13,335 nucleotides of DNA, taken from positions 82,553 through 95,887 of the forward strand of contig JAMYWO010000044.1 in the NCBI GenBank assembly GCA_024220525.1, in the 5' to 3' direction. A program made the translations under genes and the position numbers. Numbering within the stretch: the first letter of the stretch is position 1; each line of letters opens with the position of its first letter. The stretch comes from Cochliopodium minus. Taxonomy: Eukaryota; Discosea; Himatismenida; Cochliopodiidae. The notes under the pieces are model-generated. The model was not told where the DNA came from. It searched no databases and worked only from the letters and a program-made list of their open reading frames with translations. This document shows positions 11,364 through 13,335 of this stretch, piece after piece.

Positions 11364-12316
11364 TTCTTTTCTGTAATTTTTTTTTATTTCAATTTTTTGC
11401 AACATTTTTATTCTTTTTCAATTCTATAATTTTGACTCAGCGAAAAATGAACAACATTTCAAATTTAGGTAGAAGTATGTTTTAAAACAACTTTCTATTC
11501 GTTGAAAAAAAAAATTGGCAAAATTGAATAAATTAAAGGAGCTAAATAACCTCTTCTAAATCCCAAAATTATTGAATAAAAAAAAAAAAGAAAATAATTA
11601 AGGAAAATACAAAATTTTTTCTTGGCACAATTCAATCTAAAAATTTCTTTCATCCAAACCCTTTTTTCATAATCTTCAATTTTTTCACACCGTTATACTT
11701 TTCCCAGAGGAAATTGTGAGTGATCTTGTTCGTTCTAAAAAACTATTGTTTAAAACTAAAAAATTGGTTTCACTTTTCAATATTAAAAAGAAAATATAAC
11801 AAGCATTTATATTAAAGACATAGAATCAAAAAGGACATGCGATCCAATTTTCTCTAAGGTGCACGTGAAGATAAACATCTACCAACAATTAGGGCCACTA
11901 CGGAAAGAATAAGACCGATTTTTAAAAAAATTTGTCTTCAAGATGTTTGGGAGCCTTGTGTGATCACACATCAAAACTTCCAAGCTTCTCTGTTAGTTAA
12001 AAATCACATTATCTTGGTGATGATTGGATAGAAAAAAGGAATGTTCATAACAATATATTATCCTTAAAATTTCCTGTTTCTCCAAACTCAAGACTCCAAC
12101 AGATATACACAAAATTTTACAGTATTTTTTGAAGTAATAATTAAAATTTTAAAATAAATTGAGAATTACATCCCAATTAATTAAAAAAATAAAAGATAAA
12201 AAGAGATTTAAAAAAAGATAAACAAATAAAATAAAATAAAACTATTTATTTTGAAATCTTGAAAGAAATTATTTATTTTCATATTCCAAAGAGTATTAAT
12301 TCATAATTTTTTATTT
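11364..12316. other. Gene-free stretch with coding-like islands
   Basis: No complete gene can be built in these 953 bases between ERO1 and the methyltransferase gene. Parts of 11640-12120 are much less A/T-simple than true intergenic DNA here and hold short open segments in shifting frames, described separately. 11364-11640 and 12120-12316 look like ordinary A/T filler. The ERO1 promoter must lie just above 11363. Confidence 0.5.
11650..11937 (-). pseudogene. Possible decayed or unresolved membrane-protein exon(s)
   Basis: On the minus strand, 11937-11854 reads RQIFLKIGLILSVVALIVG plus a short basic tail and a TAG: a clean single transmembrane segment. Just upstream a second frame reads HKAPKHLEDKFF into a T7 run (11925-11931 region), and one more T would join the two. 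A donor GTAGAT at 11882 and an acceptor TTTTTTAG at 11735 would instead splice in ERTRSLTISSGKSITV and a TGA. Another frame there reads NFLWEKYNGVKKLKIMKKG to a TGA at 11650. The pieces suggest a small tail-anchored or single-pass protein, decayed or mis-sequenced. No family was recognised. Confidence 0.3.
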
Positions 12317-13166
12317 TTAATTATGATAAAGTATGAAAGCTTTATCAGAATTATCTATTGCTTCATTACTAGGAATTACTTTGAAAAGTTCAAGGGAATA
12401 TTCCTTTGCAAGTTTTTCAATTTCTTCAATGGAGATGTGGAAAGGAGGTCCATTCGCTTTTTAAAAAAAATATGTAAAAAAAAAAGTTAAAAAGTGAATA
12501 ACAGGGGTGAAGAAAGTTTTTTTTTTTTACTTCCGTCATCATTGTCGCTTTTGTATACGGTTCTCAATGAAATAAGACCTTGTTTTTCTTTTAATAAATT
12601 ATATTCTTTCTTGAAATAACTGGGTCTAATTGAGGACTATTTATTTAAATTTATTAGAAATGAAAATTAGTTTTAAAAATAATTCTTTTTAAAAGAAAAA
12701 AAAAACGAGGTTTTTAACTGGAAGTGCATGGTAGGCTGCTCTATCATATACGTAATCGAATGATTTGTCACCAAATGAACATATAAAGTAATCTCCTTCA
12801 TAGATTAATACCTTTTATATAAAAATTAATGTTATAAATTAAAAAATAAATTTTTTTTACTCTTTTATCGGAAGAAGTATGTAAAATGACTTCATTTCCC
12901 AACTTTTCAGTTTCAAATTTCAGTTTTTCTTCAAACAATTTCAACAAATTTATCACTGCACCATGCACAAACTCACTACCTTTTATATAAAGCAAATCAA
13001 AATAAAAAAAATGATTTACAAACAACAGTATGCCCTTTTCCACAGAAATTTTACAACAGGAGATGATCCGCAAAATGGTACAAATCATTTTAATTTTTCA
13101 TCAATCTTTTTGAAATTTTCTTTTGATAATCTTTTTCCCAAAATTGGTTCGAATCAAATCTTGGTC
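12317..13166 (-). CDS. TPMT-like SAM-dependent methyltransferase, 5' half disrupted
   Basis: Four intact minus-strand exons join in frame: 12979-12861, 12811-12719, 12636-12531 and 12456-12317. They carry the 3' part of a thiopurine S-methyltransferase-type enzyme: GHTVVCSE (acidic end of the SAM-binding strand), FDYVYDRAAYHALP (counterpart of the family FDxIxDRxAxxAL motif), a helix SSIRPSYFKKEYNLL, GLISLRTVY and GPPFHISIEEIEKL. The protein ends at TAA 12317-12319. The next exon, 13166-13020, holds FVPFCGSSPVVKFLW, which is the SAM-binding loop of this family, but in a different frame from GHTVV. The break falls at the A4 run 13036-13039, and a TGA (13085-13087) stands directly before FVPFCG. 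A plausible intron (13229-13167, GTAAGA...ATTAG) precedes it; the first exon is unclear. It is a pseudogene, or a gene with sequence errors. Substrate is unknown; the family methylates thiols or related small molecules. Confidence 0.72.
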
Positions 13167-13335
13167 CTAATTTTGTGAAAAAAGAATTTATAAAAAGAAT
13201 TTGGATTCCCAAAATATGATTTTTCTTACCAAAGCAATTCTATTGAAAATTTGTTAGTAATATATCAAAGAATGGATCAATATCAATCAACATATACAAA
13301 TGATAATATGATTATATTCAATCAATGATCAATTT
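13167..13335 (-). other. Intron and unresolved 5' end of methyltransferase gene
   Basis: A donor GTAAGA at 13229 and an acceptor AAAATTAG at 13167-13174 fit an intron of about 63 bases. The bases above 13229 have short open stretches in each frame but no convincing start exon. The gene may begin here in degraded form or continue outside the window. Confidence 0.35.

Noticed and set aside
13085-13087. TGA as a sense codon (alternative genetic code)
   Set aside because: The TGA before FVPFCG and the TAA ends of most genes suggested it. But conserved Trp codons in the kinase, ERO1, RhoGAP and SAM domains are all TGG, and no well-supported exon has an internal TGA. The kinase also ends at TGA.

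Overview
The window is nuclear DNA from an AT-rich, intron-rich protist. Non-coding DNA is almost pure A/T homopolymer, while exons are clearly richer in G+C. Every recognisable gene is split by several short introns, mostly GT-AG with a T-rich tract before the acceptor. The protein set points to a eukaryote with an actin/Rho cytoskeleton, an ER oxidative-folding pathway and protist-style tandem PAS sensors. An amoeboid lineage (Amoebozoa, Heterolobosea or Anaeramoebae) is the best guess from composition and gene types. That is inference only, because no marker gene is present.

Layout. (1) 1-107: AAAAAT-type repeat, probably the end of an intron. (2) 108-2291 (+): a leucine-rich repeat protein of the RNI/CARMIL type, open at its 5' end. 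(3) 2680-4730 (+): a CaMKI-like Ser/Thr kinase with an acylation-type N-terminus. (4) 4852-6698 (-): an SH3-RhoGAP protein, convergent with the kinase. (5) 6699-7249: a divergent intergenic region. (6) 7250-9554 (+): a SAM / ubiquitin-like / triple-PAS protein. (7) 9660-11363 (-): the ER thiol oxidase ERO1, convergent with the PAS gene. (8) 11364-12316: a gene-free stretch that holds coding-like islands in broken frames. (9) 12317-13335 (-): a TPMT-like methyltransferase whose 3' half is intact and whose 5' half is broken by a frameshift and an in-frame stop.

I built the exon chains by hand. For the kinase, SH3-RhoGAP, SAM-PAS and ERO1 genes the exons join in frame from ATG to stop, giving 353, 366, 568 and 461 residues, and conserved motifs run across the junctions. 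The standard genetic code fits: conserved tryptophans are all TGG, and no well-supported exon contains an internal stop.

The genes do not form an operon or an obvious cluster. Three of them (LRR/CARMIL-like, CaMK-like kinase, RhoGAP) belong to families that act on the actin cortex, but in a eukaryotic genome their adjacency may be chance. The most unusual protein is the SAM-Ubl-PASx3 protein, which has sensor and interaction modules but no catalytic output. The other points worth a second look are a GC-AG intron, a 20-base micro-exon in the kinase, an ERO1 with a C-terminal membrane anchor and a lengthened shuttle-cysteine loop, an SH3 domain without its ligand-binding tryptophan, and three places where reading frames break at A/T homopolymers.
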